Source: Mytilus galloprovincialis (Eukaryota > Mollusca > Bivalvia > Mytilida > Mytilidae). Taken from it: DNA of 64,000 bases. Below, in pieces: positions 36,957 to 47,839 of the stretch. The translations under genes and the position numbers were made by a program. The stretch is taken from positions 51,419,078 through 51,483,077 of the forward strand of contig NC_134841.1 of the NCBI RefSeq assembly GCF_965363235.1, in the 5' to 3' direction. The notes under the pieces are model-generated. The model was not told the origin of the DNA. It ran no database searches and saw only the letters and a list, made by a program, of their open reading frames with translations. Each line of letters opens with the position of its first letter. Within the stretch, counting starts at the first letter, position 1.

Positions 36957-37229
36957 GGTGGTACCCAACACCTTCACTTAAACTAATTTGGCTCGTTTGA
37001 TTTTTTATAAAATTTTGACAAAGCATTTACTTTGACCCTTTGAAAAAAATATAAAAATTAAAAAAAATTTGAACAACCATATTATTAGAAAAATTACACA
37101 GGTTACATAGCAGTTTGACAAACACTAGGTTTGATCATTGAGAAGCTTAATATTCCATTAACGACACAACGTAAGTAAAACGTTTACCTGATTTTACAGA
37201 GTTATCTCCCTGTAGTGTTAGGTACCACC
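36957..37229. mobile_element. 273-bp TTAA-flanked TIR element
   Basis: The ends read GGTGGTACC(C/T)AACAC in inverted orientation, flanked by TTAA at 36953-36956 and 37230-37233. Its end sequence differs from that of the 35730 element. Non-autonomous piggyBac-like by target site. Confidence 0.75.
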
Positions 37230-37391
37230 TTAAAGATGACTCAGATTCTGTTGAACCAGTGATTTCAGAGAAGAACCCATAAGAAATAGTTTTTGATCAG
37301 TAAGACAGATAAAAATGGTGGCAAAGATGACAACAAGTGATATATATAACAATCAAAATTTGAATATAGTACATGTAGCAGATAAAATCAT

Positions 37392-37975
37392 TTAGTCATT
37401 TTCAAAAATCTGATTTCGAAGTTTACAAATTTCTGTTTCCCTAATAGCGTCAGAATCTTCTGTACATTTTCCTTTTTTGTTCATTTGCGAAAAGAAGCTT
37501 GTTATCTGCTGAACAGCAGAATTTCATCATAGGTGAATCTTCTGGTGCCGTCTGTGTTTTTCTAATTTAGCATGGATTCCAACACTATGAAGGGGTCTTC
37601 TTTCCGACCAGTAGTAAGACCTATATTGAATTTTTCTGTTAGATATTTTTTTTGGTTGTTGAATCTTTTACATTCTCTTTCATCCTTGAGGCACACCCAG
37701 AAGTATGTTGGTTTTCTTGGTTGTTACTTGGCTCTAATTGTTTGGTTTCTGCTGTTAAGCAATCATTTGTTTGTATTATGCTGTATTCAGCTATTTTTTG
37801 CAAATAAAGATGTTTAGTTACATCAGAATTAATACTGGATTTGTGGTCGAGCTCGAGACAATATTTCCCTACAATTATATGATTTGTCAAGGCTTCATCA
37901 TTATCAAAAGATGGCAAACATCCATTGTTTGTACATGTCATGTGAATAATGCTTGTTTTTCTGTTTCATCCTGCT
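37392..37975 (-). pseudogene. C-terminal exon remnant of transposase-like gene B
   Basis: On the minus strand a 100-codon frame (37941-37639) starts with a Cys/His finger-like segment (TCTNNGCLPSF...ALTNHIIVGKYC). In a second frame the coding signal continues as YLTEKFNIGLTTGRKEDPF, reaches an in-frame TAG after SMLN, then continues as TDGTRRFTYDEIL. After a further frame change it runs QQITSFFSQMNKKGK to a TAA at 37392. The order (finger, EKF.IG..TG.K.DP, R.FT.DE, QQI.SFFS) is what I recall for the C-terminus of a large bivalve/cnidarian family with transposase-like cores. That assignment is from memory. At least two frame changes and one stop mark it as decayed. It may be the last exon of the gene whose other exons lie at 47-55 kb. 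Confidence 0.5.
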
Positions 37976-37979
37976 GATT

Positions 37980-39386
37980 TGTGGGTATTTTTTCCTTTTC
38001 AATTAACAATCCTGTCAAATAAAAGAACAGTATGTTAACCTATTCTTTAAAATTTAAACTTCTGATAAATAATTAAAAGTACCTTATTGTTAGCATATTG
38101 TACAAATGATGATGTAATTTTTGTTTAAAGGACATACAGTTAAGATGTAAAAAAGCAAAATTCCCATATTAAAATAAAATAATTAGAAATTATGCTTGCT
38201 AGTCTCTAGGGCTATACTAATAATTTTTTCTAAACATCAGATATTTTAGCTAGTAATAAGCAATAGCTTGTAAAAAGTTTTAATTAAATCAGGTGAATAC
38301 ATATATACCATAGTTTTAACAGTAATATTTTGCAAAATGTGGAATTTCCCAGGACAATATCATATTGAAAGAATACATGTAGCCACTTTACCTATTTTTA
38401 TAAACTGAAAGTCTGACCGATGATTTAAGAGAAAATGAATTTGTTTGTGCCTAAATATAGATAGAGTTATACCAAATTTTATTGATTGTGGGTATAATTG
38501 GTATTTTTAAGTGGTTCTGTTAACTTCTGTCATATTTGCAAAGTGACAAAAGGGAAGTAATTCAATTCTTTAAAGTCAATAGCCAATATATAAGGGAGAT
38601 AACAATACAACTTACTTTCTATAGTCTATTTTCTTTATTAAAACAACTGTTCTTCTTATGCATCCTTATCTGAAAGTGAAAAGATACATTTTACAGAGGT
38701 ATCATTAGATGTTGTATACATAATTCTAATGTTGATGCGATATTAAAAAAAAATACACCTAGTTTCTTTAAAATGTTCTTATTACTTTTTATGTGTTATG
38801 AATATGATTAAATAATTGCCTTTACTGAATAATCATGATTTTTGAAAACAAATTATCAAATAAAATATTAACCCGTGAACTGCAGACTACCACTCCTATA
38901 ATCTGTCACTATTTCTTCTATCTGCATATCATAGCACTCTTTACTACTACTGGTTGATATGTCTTAGTTCCAATATTCAATCTGTAATATATTAAGACAT
39001 AAACATGTGATGATCCATAAAGTTATGAATACTAGTACTCAGTATAGCAGAAATTAACTCTTTAACAAAATCATGACTGAAACAAATCTTTCAACATTAA
39101 TTTATGAAAATGTTCAAGCTCAGATACCCATTTTGAATTTGTTTTTATACAATCTATACTGAATATATTTAGAGCTTAATTCTTTCAAAATATGATAGTT
39201 ATCTCCTATATGATATAAAAGTAACAACTTTAATATATAATATTCTTTAGCTTAGACATACATAACAATACATAAGAAAAATGGATGCATCTTTGTCATT
39301 CTGTCAAACAAAACCTTCACCATAGTGAAAAGAATGCAGATAAGAAGTAACAATAAAAGACATGCATGGTGGTTGTGTTCAAATAT
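37980..39386. other. no gene seen
   Basis: AT-rich sequence with scattered 'gggagataac'-type motifs and no exon-like segment. Confidence 0.5.
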
Positions 39387-39394
39387 GATCTTCA

Positions 39395-39562
39395 TAGGTG
39401 GATCCAGGGGGGGGGGGGGGGGGGGCTGGGGGGCCCGGGCCCCCCCCTTTCGTGGGAATAATTTGGTTGATTATATAGGGAATCACTGAAGCATGACTGG
39501 AGAGGGCCCCCCTTAGGTCAGTCAGAGGGCCCCCCCTTAGGAAAAGTTCTGGATCCGCCACT
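39395..39562. mobile_element. 168-bp hAT-like MITE (CAGTGGCGGATCC family), complete copy
   Basis: Left end 'taggtggatccag', right end 'ctggatccgccact'. Flanking octamers gatcttca (39387-39394) and gatcttaa (39563-39570) differ at one base, a good 8-bp target duplication. An 18-G run and several C runs fill the interior. The proline/glycine-rich minus-strand frame starting MADPELFLRGG is a translation of the element, not a gene. Confidence 0.7.
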
Positions 39563-39796
39563 GATCTTAAACTTCTTTACTTCACTGAAATCATGGCTTA
39601 TGCAACAGCTAGAATCTACAGTCAATAAATGTGACAAGTCTATTGTTATATGCTTAAGCTTTCAATGATAGCAAAATGTTTTAATAAATAGAGTTAAATC
39701 ATGGAAAGTTTTATTCATATTTTAATTTTGGACTGGTAATGTGCTATGTTGAAAAGGATTTGTGATCCACCATTTAAAAAAAATGTTAGTTTCAGA

Positions 39797-42178
39797 TTAT
39801 GAACTGTTGATAACCTTAAATGTTCCGCTGTCATATGTGAGAATTTTTCCTAGCCAGTTGCAATCCGTCTGTTTTTCATCATCATGCCATACATGTAAAA
39901 TTTGGTACCCAATAAGTAGCTCTGGTTCTTTAGATAATTTTGCCAAATACAAATCATTTTCAGATGAATTTTGAGAACTTTGATGTTTTTTAAATCCAAA
40001 AGTTGAAGAAGATTTTCTACTAATTTCAGTTCACTGTATGGTTTTCCTTTGCAACTGTATAAAAATAAATGTTTCTGTTCACAATTTACTGTATTAAACC
40101 AACTCCTTTATCATGTTAAAATGTTGTTTCAAAGCTTTAATTTTTTTAGTTTTGGTTCGACATTATTCTAGTTCTGTATTTATTTTATTTCTATCTTCCC
40201 AAATTCCAATATCTCTCATTTGCTCTAAAATATCTTGTTTGTGTTTACTTCTTTTTTCTAATTTCTTTTTCTGCTGTTCCTCCCTTTGTTTTATTGTTGC
40301 TACATGACTTTTAAAAAGATTACTCTTTCTCTCTTTCATTATTTTAATGTTACTCCTGTTAGATTTTCTTGCCTCAGATATAATTTTTTTTTTATCATCA
40401 GAAGATTTTTCCTCTAACCATGCACCAGTTTTATTACCACTATACATAATTGTATTTTCTATACCATTTATATTGCAATTAGGTGCACTTTTAAATTTCG
40501 AATCAACTTTTGCCATAAGTCTTTCCAAACAAATATTATTTGGTGGACATGATGCAGATTTTTTCATAATGTTGTTACTAGGTTCATGATATATGCCATG
40601 TTTCAAAAAGTCTTTAAATAAAAGTTCACATTTGCAGCGCAATACAACAACTAATTTGGCAAGTATAGCCTCTGTCTGACTGTCCAAAAGAGATTCTTCA
40701 AAGAGAGACGTAGATACATCACTCAGCTGTGTGGATGGTCCGAAAAACAGTGAAATATAATTTTTTAACATTAAATATGGGTTTTCTTCACAACATTTAA
40801 GTACATCAATAAGGTGATTACACACATTTCCCATAGATAGTGCAGTAGAACTTTCATCAGATGCTCTGTTTAAATATGGTTCAGTAATAATTTTAGATAT
40901 GATGCCCAAAGCTCTGCAAATTGCCAATATTCTGTCATCTTTTAGTGCTTTCAAAATATAATGGTGTGTAAAATTTAGTGTGCTTTTAGAATTTTGTCAA
41001 ATTACTGTACCAAATGAGAAGCTAAATAAAATGTCCCTGCTGCATTAAAAAACAAAACATTAAATCTGTTTCCTCTAAAATTCATTACAGGAATTGATTT
41101 CATCCCTTTATCCTTCATGTAAATCGACACATACAAGGGATCTCCTGACCCATCTTTATAAAAAAGTTTGGAAACAAATCTGAGCAGTGTCAAAATTTTT
41201 GAATCTGAAGAACTTTTAGAATCTGACGCAGCACAAAAACCAATATTACTTTCAAATTTCATAATTTCTTTTTGACAAATATCTGCAAACTGCAATACTG
41301 GATGAACAGCACATCTAAATTCATTGATATTGTTATCCATGCATGTACCAGTAGCATTATTTTCAGCATTTAACAATCTATTGGTTTTTATTTCAGTTGC
41401 ACTTCTGTCAGTCATAAAGTTTGATGTTTTTTCTAAAAAGTTGGTACTCTCAGAAATATCATTTAAGATTTCTTTCGTATTCTTAACATATGTTTCAGCT
41501 TTACCATCTGAAATTTCTCGTACCCCTGCAGTCAAAATTTTACCTGACTCAGTTGAATATCCGACACCATATATATGTCTCCCTTTTTTAGTAGTCGCAT
41601 CTCTGTGCATAGTTAAGTTTTTATCATTTTGAAATACATCCTCTATATGATGCCTTGATGCCTTGACACACTATCTAATTCATGCATCATTTTTGATGCT
41701 GTGCTAACACTTGGAAGTTCATTAATTTCATAGTTCACAAGTGAGAGAACAGTACGAATAATTGGCTGAATATGTTGGAACCCTATATTTCTACCCAGAA
41801 ATTCATAGTATACTTTTCTGATGTTTTCATCATATGGCTTGCCTTTTTCACTCAATCGTACACTTAACTGTTTGTCAGTGATAGTTTCTATACCAATATT
41901 TTGATTTTCACATGTATTAGGTAACTTTGATAGTACAAGTTTTGGTAGTTTAAATTGTCTTAAGCTATAGGTTATAAACCGTTCCCCGCCGTGTTAACCT
42001 TATGTTTTCATAAAATGTGCTACTCTTCTGGCTTTGATTTGCAAACTATATGCATTTACTGTATCAATATGCACACCAGCGACATCACATAGTGCTACAT
42101 GTAGCTTTTTAACATTTCCATTTAACCTATCATATATTTCCTTCACTATTTTATTTGTTATTTTTTCTATGACAGTTC
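39797..42178 (-). pseudogene. decayed transposase-like gene A
   Basis: Minus-strand coding signal runs from about 42178 to 39797 in pieces. (1) 42178-41994 ends in two close stops; it includes LHVALCDVAGVHIDTVNAY. (2) 41990-41643 leads to MSEKGKPYDENIRK. (3) 41610-41002 holds HRDATTKKGRHIYGVG, MTDRSATEIKTNRLL and FRCAVHPVLQFAD. (4) 40954-40163 begins KALKDDRILAICRALGI and ends in a Lys/Glu-rich coiled-coil-like stretch. (5) A separate exon, 40054-39797, after a good acceptor ('atttttatacag'), starts CKGKPYSELKLVENLL. After a frame change it continues LLIGYQILHVWHDDEKQ, which resembles a small beta-barrel (Tudor-like) end. The Asp-bearing motifs in (3) suggest an RNase H-fold transposase, but the superfamily is not resolved. 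Frame breaks between (2) and (3) and between (3) and (4), and the stops in (1), make it a pseudogene. Confidence 0.6.
41648..41663. repeat. 8-bp tandem duplication that breaks gene A frame
   Basis: 'tgatgcct' occurs twice in a row (41648-41655, 41656-41663). The eight extra bases put the upstream and downstream coding pieces of gene A out of frame. An 8-bp duplication could be the footprint of an excised element with 8-bp target duplications, or simple slippage. Confidence 0.7.
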
Positions 42179-42565
42179 ACAAATGAAAAAATATCTCAGA
42201 TATTTACCATAATTCTCTGTTTTGAAGAAATAAACAATCAAGCATAAGCAAGCAATAGCAAGTAAGCACAACGAAATATAATTGCAAAATAAAAGCAAAG
42301 GGTAATACAAGCAGCACAAAAAATTATATTAGAATTAAATAATAAAAAAAAGCAATTGTAAAAAACTGTAATGAAAATGATCTACATACCAAATTACAAC
42401 AAGATCACATTGTGTTTTCATAACAACACATCCACTATAGTTTAGGAAACTTGTGTTTTGCATCAACCTAAAAAAAAACAGTACTGATCAGTACTACTAA
42501 TAAATTCACATAAATTACTAGTGCAATAAAATTTAAAAAAATCAGGTGTATGAAAAAACTAAGTT

Positions 42566-42808
42566 TTACAGCTAATTTCCAAATGCTTGTAGAGAAAAAC
42601 TTTGAAAGGCTTGCTTGCCCTATTTGTATAAATTTTAATTCAAGATTTGTAAGTAACATTGACATCTTCAAACAATATATATAGGCATACTGTAACTTGT
42701 ATATAGTATATCTAAATTTGATTGGACATTATCCCTATTACAATAAACAAGCAAAGCAAGCAAGACAACCAAAGTCTTGCTTTACATGCATTAGGAAATT
42801 AGCTGTAA
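42566..42808. repeat. TIR element family M1, copy 2 (243 bp)
   Basis: 'ttacagctaatttcc' at the left and 'gaaattagctgtaa' at the right, with the same interior as 3436-3685. It sits between the two coding regions of gene A (43.1-43.7 kb and 39.8-42.2 kb). Confidence 0.8.
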
Positions 42809-43111
42809 TCATAAAACAAATAAGTTTGAAAACATGCTTGTGACACAACTTGTGCTATGAAAACTCACATATCCAAACCAGTATCACCATGATCAGACTT
42901 TATTTTAGTAAAATTAGTGCTTGGATAGAACAAATGTACCTATTTTCTTACCTTATTTTCTGTTATTGATACATAGATGGCACTTTAGACATACTAATTC
43001 TAAGACTTATTTTGATTCCATACTTAAATTTATTATTCAAAGTTAGTATACAATTTAAGAAACTTGACAAAATGTTTGGCAAATCAACTAGTTTCTGTAA
43101 AATTTAATACT

Positions 43112-43699
43112 TTAATTATGCACAATGCTTAGTGAGTCATCACTGTCAGTATCATCAGGAGGATAGTATGGTCTCCTGCCCTGTGGGTTAATCAAACTAA
43201 CTGAATGTGAAGAAGAATCAGATTCCATTATGTCAACAATTTGAATATGACCTGTGTCTATCAAATTCTGTTGGATATCTTTGTCATCAGTATATTCAAT
43301 ATCTATACTTGAGGACTGATTCAAAGAATCAGTTTCTGAATCAGATCTTAAAAAGTATGACTCAAATGTATTTGATTCTAGTTCCTGATATTGCCCTTCA
43401 TCTGTATCTGCATTAGAACTTACAAAAGAATCCATAGAACCAAAGATATCTGGAGAATAGATAGTGTCTGAGACTCTCCATTTACACAATTTATACTTCC
43501 ATGGACAACATTACAAATTTCACACAAACACCCTGGAGACAGATTACTGACTGATTTCAGAATCAGTTTCTATTCCAAAATATTCATTATATACACAGCG
43601 ATATAAAAGTGCTGCACTTCCATTATATAGTGATATATATCCTTCTTCAGGAACAGGAGTCTGAAAGTAAGGGTATTCCCAAAATGCACACCTAGCCAT
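43112..43699 (-). pseudogene. 5' coding remnant upstream of gene A
   Basis: On the minus strand an ATG at 43699 opens about 51 codons (MARCAFWEYPYF...) ending TDSEISQ and a stop at 43544. In another frame follows a Cys-rich segment (SPGCLCEICNVVHG). From 43489 to 43112 comes an acidic, Ser/Asp-rich open frame starting MCKWRVSDTIYSPDIFGS and ending with a stop. These look like parts of one N-terminal region split by frame changes, probably the start of gene A. The link is by position and strand only. A run such as PDDTDSDDS is typical of a disordered acidic linker. Confidence 0.45.
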
Positions 43700-43943
43700 T
43701 TTTCTGAAATTTAAGTATTTTAATTTAGTTTTTTTTTTAATTTAAATATTTTTACATCTTGTATGCATTTTTATTTTTCGTTGGTTGCTGCATATTTCTG
43801 GGAGGAAATAAGTATAATATTGTTTCTTTTGGGTTTTTTTCAAATGTGAAGATGATTTGAAATGTTAACATATGAACAAGGGAAGTAATCCTAACAATAT
43901 TAAATAATTATCTCCTCTATTAATGTTTTTTATCACAAGTATA

Positions 43944-43968
43944 TTAAATCAAATCAAATCAAAGTTTT
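43944..43968 (+). repeat. short (aaatc)n microsatellite
   Basis: Four to five copies of 'aaatc/aaatc' in tandem, such as may end a retroposed sequence; 3' context is unclear. Confidence 0.6.
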
Positions 43969-44145
43969 ATTCATTGTCGATACATAGTAAACAAAGTAAC
44001 ACAAGGTCTAGTGAGCTTTTAAAATCAATCCTCCCACTGTTTATTATTCTTTTATGCTTTATATACTTAATGATTTTGTTGTCACAAAAAACAACAACAT
44101 TGTCATCATTACTTTTAACTCATATTTCAAATATTTTGGCCACGA

Positions 44146-44189
44146 GCATCACTGAAGAGACATGTATTGTCGAAATGCGCATCTGGTGC
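44146..44189 (+). ncRNA. hammerhead ribozyme motif, subfamily 2, copy 1
   Basis: 44 nt: stem I GCAUCA/UGGUGC, core CUGAAGA (position 7 is free in hammerheads), stem II GACA/UGUC with loop UGUAU, GAAA, palindromic UGCGCA as stem III, UC cleavage site. Compared with subfamily 1, a stem I G-C pair is replaced by A-U, and the stem III palindrome CGCGCG is replaced by UGCGCA. Both are compensatory changes. Confidence 0.7.
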
Positions 44190-44495
44190 AAGAAAATTGG
44201 TACCGTTAATTTTATTACTACCACTGGGTCGATGCCTCTGCTGGTGGACTATTAGTCCCCGAGGGTATCACCAGCCCAGTAGCCAGTACTTCGGTACTGG
44301 CATGAAAATATGGATTTTTTGTGTTATTACAATTTGCCGTTACAAAATATTAGAAATTATTATAAATTAAGGAATGTATCTCCCTCATGCAAAGCTCTGA
44401 TTCCTTTCACGGATTTGGCTAAACTTTTTGGACCTTTTGGATTATAGCTCTTCATCTTTTATATAAGCTTTGGATTTCAAATATTTTGGCCACGA

Positions 44496-44539
44496 GCATC
44501 ACTGAAGAGACATGTATTGTCGAAATGCGCATCTGGTGC
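44496..44539 (+). ncRNA. hammerhead ribozyme motif, subfamily 2, copy 2
   Basis: Identical to 44146-44189, 350 bp downstream in the same orientation. Confidence 0.7.
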
Positions 44540-44601
44540 AAGAAAATTGGTACCGTTAATTTTATCAAGACTGCATGAATAGTTAGTGAAGAACTTCTAT
44601 T

Positions 44602-44749
44602 TAAGAATTGAATGCTCTTTTTTTTAATTTATTGGGGTGTAAAAGCGTTGACCGAAGTACATTTTGTTTCCGCGCTTCATACTAAAAATGTGCGCACGGT
44701 CAACGCTTTTACAACCCTATAAAGTTACAAAAAAAAGCATTCAATACTT
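44602..44749. repeat. 148-bp palindromic foldback element
   Basis: Arms of about 53 bp: the left contains 'gtgtaaaagcgttgaccg' and 'gaatgct', the right 'cggtcaacgcttttacaa' and 'agcattc'. About 40 bp of loop. Foldback MITE-like; no coding. Confidence 0.75.
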
Positions 44750-45031
44750 ATAATAACATTTTTACCTATAGGATCATGAAATCACGCCTTTTATCAAGTT
44801 TTTATTTCATTTACCTGTGCACTTTATTGTGGGACCTCGTGTCATCATGAATGAAAAGTTTTATTGTGTGATACAACTGCTTAAGGAATAACATGTGATG
44901 TCTAGTTAGCCAATCAGAATAACATATTATAGTGAAACATACATTTAATGTAATTATTTAAATATAAATATGAGTATTTCAGTGTTAAAGATTCTTCATT
45001 ACTTAATAATTATTAATTGTTATATGAATAA

Positions 45032-45110
45032 AAGGAGATGTGGTATGTACATCAATAAGACAACAAATCAATGACATACTCATAGATAACAAAAAGACAA
45101 AATACATTCT
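45032..45110 (+). repeat. dispersed repeat R1, 5' fragment
   Basis: 'ggagatgtggtatgtacatc' and following bases, diverged, directly before an R2 copy. Confidence 0.5.
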
Positions 45111-45112
45111 TC

Positions 45113-45365
45113 TGTCCCAAGTCAGGAGCCTCTGGCCTTTATTAGTCTTATATTATTTTAACTTTTAGTTTCTTGTGTACAATTTGGAGTTTAGTATGGC
45201 GTTCATTATCACTGAACTTGTATATATTTGTTTAGGGGCCCGCTGAAGGAAGCCTCCAGGTGCGGGAATTTCTCGTTGTATTGAAGACCTGTTGGTGACC
45301 TTCTGCTGTTGTCTGCTCTATGGTTGGGTTGTTGTCTCTTGGTACATTCCCCATTTCCTTTCTCA
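45113..45365 (+). repeat. dispersed repeat R2, full-orientation copy
   Basis: 'cccaagtcaggagcctctgg', 'gtacaatttggagtttagta', 'ttgaagacctgttggtgacc' and 'ccccatttcctttctcaatg'. It provides the uninterrupted ('empty') version of the site hit at 50520-50986. Confidence 0.85.
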
Positions 45366-45369
45366 ATGT

Positions 45370-47085
45370 TATTCAATAACTCAAAAGTTAAAATTTCTTA
45401 TGAAGAGATTGGTTCCTTCTTAAAAAAATTAAAAGCTGCATTTGTTTTACAACACAGTTATCTCTTTTTCTAAAATATCTAAACATTAGCTTACCAAGTT
45501 CCTTTTATATTCAGATATATGAAAGTCCAACTTCAAAGTTCAAATACAGATAATGAAAAATAAGCTCCTGAAAATACATGAAACTTGTCTCACTTTTATA
45601 CATAGATTTAAGAAAATTCAATTTATAGCACTAGTGGAACCCTCAGGTTGCATAACACTTGCAGAGCCTGATTAATGATCCACACGAATATGTGTTAAGA
45701 TAGTTCACCATGCTTACATGTTACAAAGCCAACTAGCATAAAGCAGAGGGTAAATAAGGATCAAGAGGTGCATACACTATAAAGTGTGTGTTGTATAAGA
45801 GCGAGAGAGAAGAGAACATGCATATAAACTGAATTCATTTTTTTCTTGTGACATGCAATGGAAGTGTTATAGGTATTAGAGAAGGAATATTAAAATTCAT
45901 AGGATAATATGAAAAAAAATATAACCATGATAACAGACCATCACTGACATTTGACTTCATGTTTCCCCTTACTTATTTTCTATGTTTTGGGTAAACTCTT
46001 TATTTCTCATAGTTGTAACACATTTGACTAAAAGTCACTATAAAGTCTGGACTTAACTTATAGAATTTTTATATGTACAAAATGTATTTACAATTTTTTT
46101 TCTTGTGCTTCTTTTTTCAGGTTTTTTTTTCACACTCACAGTGCTTTTATGTTCAGATCCCCTCCCCCTACCCTTTTATCACCCTCTTAAATGATAATAT
46201 GTCAATAAAATTATTTAAATAATGAACAATATTGAATTACTTTATTGTTATTGTCATTTTGATTGCTTTATTTCCATGAGGAGACAAAAAATATTTTATC
46301 ATTCATTAGATTTCTTTTCTGATATAGAATATTGTATAAGGAAAATTAATACCGGCAGAGGAAAAATCATATAAAGTTAAAAGCACTGGAGTGACGTTTT
46401 AGAAATTTTCACACTAGCGAGATTCAACTGTGATATCAAATGTGTCATTTTTGTAAATGAAAATGAATGATTGTCCATCTTAATGGCTCATTAGACATCC
46501 ATGGTAAGGATAGCTATTACACCTCTTTATATTAAAAAAAATATATTTCAGTGAAGGATCGCTTTTGCCATGTTGAATATTAACAAATAGATTTCATAAT
46601 AATTCATATTTGGTATGTACCCTTTTATTCCTACCAATCTCATAATTTCTACTTCGTTACAAAACGTCATTTAGCAGCACCACTTGTCAATTTTCCCTTG
46701 GTATCGTGCAGCACACAACCGAATCACACTTCCGGTATACATAAGAGTTATCTTTTCTTTTCCCGCAATCGTCAAGTAGAAACGCTAATACATGTGTACA
46801 TTATTGTGCTATAATTCTTTATGTTTACTTTTGAACTAATAGTCTTATAGGATTTGTCTAGAGAACTTCTGGTAGTTGTTCTTGATGGGTTTCTTTCTTC
46901 GATAGACTGTTTGACTGAACTTCTTTTAGTCAACAATGTAAACATGATGGCAGTGGTAATAACACAATCTGGCTTGACATTAAAAATATCTATTTTCACT
47001 TCAGCTTAATCATTTAATAAAATAATAAACTTTAGGTCATGAGTGTGACAAAATAAATTCCATTTCTCCAATTTTAAAGAAATTA
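45370..47085. other. no gene supported
   Basis: A 75-codon minus-strand frame (46999-46772) has mixed composition but no splice or start support. The rest is AT-rich. Confidence 0.4.
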
Positions 47086-47088
47086 TAG

Positions 47089-47216
47089 TTAAATGCATTT
47101 TTATAGGAATTTATTGATGTATAAACTGAACCAATGTTACTCACAAACATATCATAGTTTATGAGTGAATTTGTCGAGTTTATACACCAATGAATTCATT
47201 TAAAAAGGCATTTAAT
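47089..47216. repeat. 128-bp imperfect palindrome
   Basis: Arms 47089-47127 and 47178-47216 are inverted ('ttaaatgcattttt', 'ttgatgtataaact' against 'agtttatacaccaatg', 'aggcatttaa'). Similar build to the foldback element at 44602-44749. Confidence 0.65.
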
Positions 47217-47365
47217 CCTTTACTATTAAATCTATCAGTGGTTCTTATTTCAAATATTTAATTTTTTGTTAGGTTTAATTAAATTACTTCCAAATTCTTT
47301 ATAATAATACTTGAATACATGTATAACTATGTAATTTTTTTGCATAACAGTAATTGTTTGAGTTT

Positions 47366-47554
47366 TTAGTCTGACATCAAATAATTAACTGGACCAACAC
47401 CACAGGCTTTCCAAAAACAAATACCCTGCTCTTCAAACTGAAAATCTGAGTAGGAACCAATGGCTGGTATGGCCTTGAAAGCAGTCTTCTTTGAAGGGTT
47501 GTACTCTACTACACTCACTCTGTGTTTCACATTTTTCATTGTAGTTTCAATATC
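47366..47554 (-). CDS. open 189-nt exon of transposase-like gene B
   Basis: After an acceptor 'gttaattttag' on the minus strand, 62 codons are open in phase 0 to a TAA. The peptide includes HRVSVVEYNPSKK and SYSDFQFEEQGICFWKACG. I recall a related F.F...GI..WKA.G.G segment following the catalytic-like core in the same family as the other gene B exons; this is memory, not a search. The stop comes soon after, and the next family exon seems to lie at 37.98 kb. So either the true splice donor lies just before the stop or the gene is truncated here. Confidence 0.5.
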   Translation of the reverse strand, partial: DIETTMKNVKHRVSVVEYNPSKKTAFKAIPAIGSYSDFQFEEQGICFWKACGVGPVNYLMSD

Positions 47555-47591
47555 CTAAAATTAACATAAAAAATCATTTATGAAATGGTTT

Positions 47592-47831
47592 CTACTTATT
47601 GTAAGAAAATCCATGATTACAATAGACAACTTTTGAGTTCGATGCATTTCCGTCAAAAACTCTGGTTTTAGTGAACGTCGTTTGTGCGTTTAGGGGCGTC
47701 GTCACTTCCATTCCAATGTTGAGCGAGTGGTTGGAAAACTGGAATTCTATGTTGTACGAATTATACGGCAAATTAAATTCTAAAAAATTGACATTCAGCC
47801 ATTCTGTCATTAGGGAATTGTTATTAAGTAC
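47592..47831 (-). CDS. candidate exon of gene B (F)
   Basis: On the minus strand, after 'ggttgttctgtag', an open phase-0 stretch runs 79 codons (VLNNNSLMTEWLNVNFLEF...) to a TAG at 47592. It lies between the core exon (ending 48556 at a phase-0 donor) and the 47554 exon. GC is higher than in its surroundings and composition is protein-like. No clear donor before the stop was identified, so its place in the gene is tentative; it could be an independent short ORF starting at the Met at 47810. Confidence 0.35.
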   Translation of the reverse strand, partial: VLNNNSLMTEWLNVNFLEFNLPYNSYNIEFQFSNHSLNIGMEVTTPLNAQTTFTKTRVFDGNASNSKVVYCNHGFSYNK

Positions 47832-47839
47832 CTACAGAA

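Larger units (their letters stand above)
44124..44565 (+). repeat. tandem ~350-bp ribozyme-bearing repeat, second subfamily
   Basis: A 92-bp segment at 44124-44215 recurs identically at 44474-44565 (period 350). The segment after the first copy (44216 to about 44316, 'ctgggtcgatgcc', 'gagggtatcaccagccc') is the complement of 314-416. The middle stretch parallels the unit seen at 417-669. It is thus the same A-B-A arrangement as the 61-669 locus, but from a diverged subfamily. Confidence 0.75.

Noticed and set aside
39379..39561. Minus-strand ORF beginning MADPELFLRGG with poly-Pro/Gly
   Set aside because: It coincides with the CAGTGGCGGATCC MITE and its G/C runs; it is a repeat translation.
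46772..46999. 75-codon minus-strand ORF considered as a further gene B exon
   Set aside because: No matching splice sites or family motif, and its position fits no expected part of the gene.
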